A stretch of 64,000 nt of DNA from Bugula neritina. Its lineage: Eukaryota > Bryozoa > Gymnolaemata > Cheilostomatida > Bugulidae. A program made the position numbers and the translations under genes. The notes below the pieces were generated by a model that worked only from the letters and a program-made list of their open reading frames with translations, was not told the DNA's origin and did no database searches. The DNA is taken from the NCBI GenBank assembly GCA_964035545.1, contig OZ037765.1, positions 13,386,698 to 13,450,697 on the forward strand. The letters are read 5' to 3'. Shown piece after piece: positions 61,847-64,000 of the stretch (positions within the stretch are counted from its first letter, which is position 1; every line of letters starts with the position of its first letter).

Positions 61847-63586
61847 TTAGTGAAACTCAACTACACCAATGCCATTCTCCGAACATTCGGCCTGTGCGTA
61901 GATATGCCTGTAATCAAAAGTATCAGTGGACTCAGTAGCTCCCGCCTTTATCTCCATACTATGGTAGTCTTTTAGAGACAAGTTGTGCATAGAATAGAGG
62001 GGATGGTCTGTTATCTCACAGTCTATTTCTAGAAATGGTGGTGCATCAAAATCCTTTCCCTCTGCCGTTGTGTACGTTTCAAGAATCATCAGCTGCAAAC
62101 ACCTAAAACCACAAGAAAAATACTGTACAACATAAGTTTATACATATAGAAAATAATACCCATAATACATACAGGCTGAAAATATGAAAATTATCCTGAA
62201 CACTTGATTAGCAAACAATAAAATAGAATTAGTAATTGTGAGTTTTTTTCCAAATTATGATTTTTCTGTTCATACTAAGAAGTAGGAAAATGCTTAATTT
62301 CAGAACATTGGGGCAAGTTCGACAGAACATAAGGTGATTGATGAGAGGAAAATGTATTTATATAAACTGCATCCTCAAGCTGAGTGAGTTAGCTGACTGT
62401 GAAACAAGGCTACTAGGAGATAAAATACTGAACTCATTTTCTAGGTGAAATGTCAACCAACTACACAAAACTTCAAGTACAAGCTTTTATTGAACTACAA
62501 AAAGTTATTTTTTCGAGATCAGCTTTTTTTCATGTAAACTATTAGCATACCAACTCTAACTAAACAGTGTCTCTAAAATTGTAACATTTACAACATGTGA
62601 AAAAAATTTCCGCTTCAAGGACCACAAAACTCACATTATGTTAACATGGTGAAAATAGTTACAAAATCTTCATTTACATATTTGTTAATAATTTAGAATT
62701 ATGTTTGAAATCTAATGAAATGCTAGCAGAAAATTGCATTGGCCCGTTTTATAAACTGTGGGCAATGAAATTTTTATTTCAATGCATGAGAAGAGTCTAT
62801 GCAGCTAAATAATTAAACAGGGTAACAAAATTTAGCAGAACATCATTAAGATTGTACAGATGTGATTAGTGTCTTTTATGCACTTATGCATGTCACATTG
62901 CACTTAATATTACATTGCATAAAATTGGAAATTTTTTAGAAAGAGTGATGTATTAGTATTTACTTCATTATACACTTGAATTCCTAAATCTAAAAAGCCT
63001 TCATATATACCTAACCTATGGAAAAATGCATTAACAGCTTCAGTACAGCTGATATTAATCTAGTAGTCACTGCTATAGAACATTGTCAACATTGTTCATA
63101 ATACATTATATCATACCAATAATAGTTAGGGGAGCTGTTAATACATACTGAGCATGAAGACAATCTTAAAAATCAGAAGACGTGTGCTGACACATACCTG
63201 GGGTGACATAAGACATACCTGGGGTGACATAAGACATACCTGGGGTGACATAAGACATACCTGAGGTAATATAACACATACCTGGGGTGACAAGGCTCTT
63301 TGTAAATATCAAGCTGAAAATATCGGTTGTTCCAAATAAAGCACCGCCGCTCTTTGAATATCGTGTGATGTTTGTTATCTTTCTGATTCAACAGCATCTG
63401 CATGAAATATAAAAGAAAAACTTTGAGAAATCACATTTCTAAACTTAGTTACTAAACAAAGCAGGAAGATTTGGAAATCTGAAACAGAACTAACCTGGTA
63501 AGTTCTACCACTGATTTGCTTTCTAAGCTCAACCCTCTGGCCTTTGATTTTAGGCCTTCGCACTGTATGAGTGAATGTATAGAAAC
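61847..63586 (-). CDS. Ttd14: Ttd14-like protein, C-terminal exons (5' end off window)
   Basis: Three exons are visible: 63586-63495, 63397-63282 and 62102-61847. They encode the C-terminal CYTH-like part: [19 protein letters not shown], then [19 protein letters not shown] with EPCHP, then [10 protein letters not shown] and [16 protein letters not shown] before the stop. The pattern R-R-C-F-x-W-N-N-x-Y-F-Q-L-D-I-Y agrees with my memory of TRPL translocation defect 14 and its animal relatives, which combine an N-terminal P-loop domain with a CYTH-like domain and bind GTP and phosphoinositide. In flies it is needed for TRPL channel traffic. The P-loop part should lie to the right of base 64000. 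The junction between the last two exons falls after CHP, and the donor there is present five times. Confidence 0.68.
63192..63302 (-). repeat. Five tandem copies of a splice donor, 21-bp period
   Basis: In transcript sense the sequence CACCCCAG/GTATGT recurs with donors after positions 63282, 63261, 63240, 63219 and 63198, exactly 21 bases apart. The unit is GTATGTCTTATGTCACCCCA plus G. The second copy is diverged (TTACCTCAG/GTATGT). All five donors have the same phase, and the intervening sequence has no stop. Confidence 0.92.
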
Positions 63587-64000
63587 CTAGAAAAAGATTA
63601 TTGTACTCCGACATACAAGTAGATAAGTCTTGAAAAAGTATAGGTAAAAATTAATTAACAATTTATATACATGCGTGAAGTAATGGGAGAGTATCTAAGC
63701 ATGCAATTTGGCCTAGTGCAATCAGATGCTGTTTTATTATAACTTTTCAAACAATTTTTCCAAAAATACAACAGTAAAAGCATTGAAGCAAGCTATCATC
63801 AGTAAAATTGACGTCAGAAACCTTTTGCATGATCAAATTTCCCTACATAAAATTTCTCTTAATGTTTAAACCAATCGTATTAAACATTTATATGCTCAAT
63901 ATGAAAGGCAAAATTCATCGAATTAGATTATGGCAATTTCCTTACTTTGACTTTAAGAACTCAATAGTTAGAAAAAATAGTCATGAAGTATACTGTATAT

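Overview
The window is animal nuclear DNA. It is AT-rich, has multi-exon genes with GT-AG introns, carries degenerate transposon copies, and encodes orthologues of metazoan signalling and housekeeping proteins. The species cannot be fixed from the sequence. Conserved protein sequence, a multifunctional enzyme without an SCP2 domain, and a Ttd14-like gene suggest a marine invertebrate, possibly a lophotrochozoan; this is inference. I built the gene models by hand from splice signals, reading-frame phase and recalled family motifs. Every exon junction listed keeps the frame.

Layout, left to right. (1) An ANKS1-type adaptor gene (ankyrin repeats, two SAM domains, PTB domain) runs on the minus strand from its ATG at 31857 down to about 1616. 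It has 29 recognised coding exons, about 1,359 codons, and its 3' end lies beyond the left edge. (2) Inside its 5.1-kb intron 17, on the plus strand, sits a complete 10-coding-exon gene (16318-20717) for an 872-residue single-pass membrane protein that I do not recognise. (3) The region 31.9-36.4 kb is intergenic and holds degenerate TAGTA-type repeats and a dead non-LTR retrotransposon fragment. (4) A small SAM-domain gene of the SAMD10/SAMD12/Aveugle family lies at 36410-37730 (+). (5) HSD17B4, the peroxisomal multifunctional enzyme type 2, lies at 38860-48678 (+) and ends in SKL. (6) EXOC5/Sec10 of the exocyst lies at 53853-48864 (-), convergent with HSD17B4 and only 185 bp from it. (7) The region 53.9-57.1 kb holds two repeat arrays and a compact GC-rich block with three hairpins. 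(8) NUDT9 (ADP-ribose pyrophosphatase) lies at 57156-60705 (+). (9) The 3' part of a Ttd14-like gene lies at 63586-61847 (-) and continues past the right edge.

The genes do not form a pathway; this looks like ordinary animal gene order. Two links are worth noting. ANKS1 and the Aveugle-like protein are both SAM-domain proteins of receptor tyrosine kinase signalling. ANKS1 and the nested membrane-protein gene share a locus in opposite orientation.

The most unusual features are: five tandem copies of a 5' splice site at exact 21-bp spacing in the Ttd14-like gene; the nested orphan membrane-protein gene with a furin-type site and N-glycosylation repeats; a cluster of GC-rich hairpins near 56.5 kb; a hAT-type MITE with an exact 8-bp target duplication inside EXOC5; and a 42-bp minisatellite next to an ANKS1 splice acceptor.
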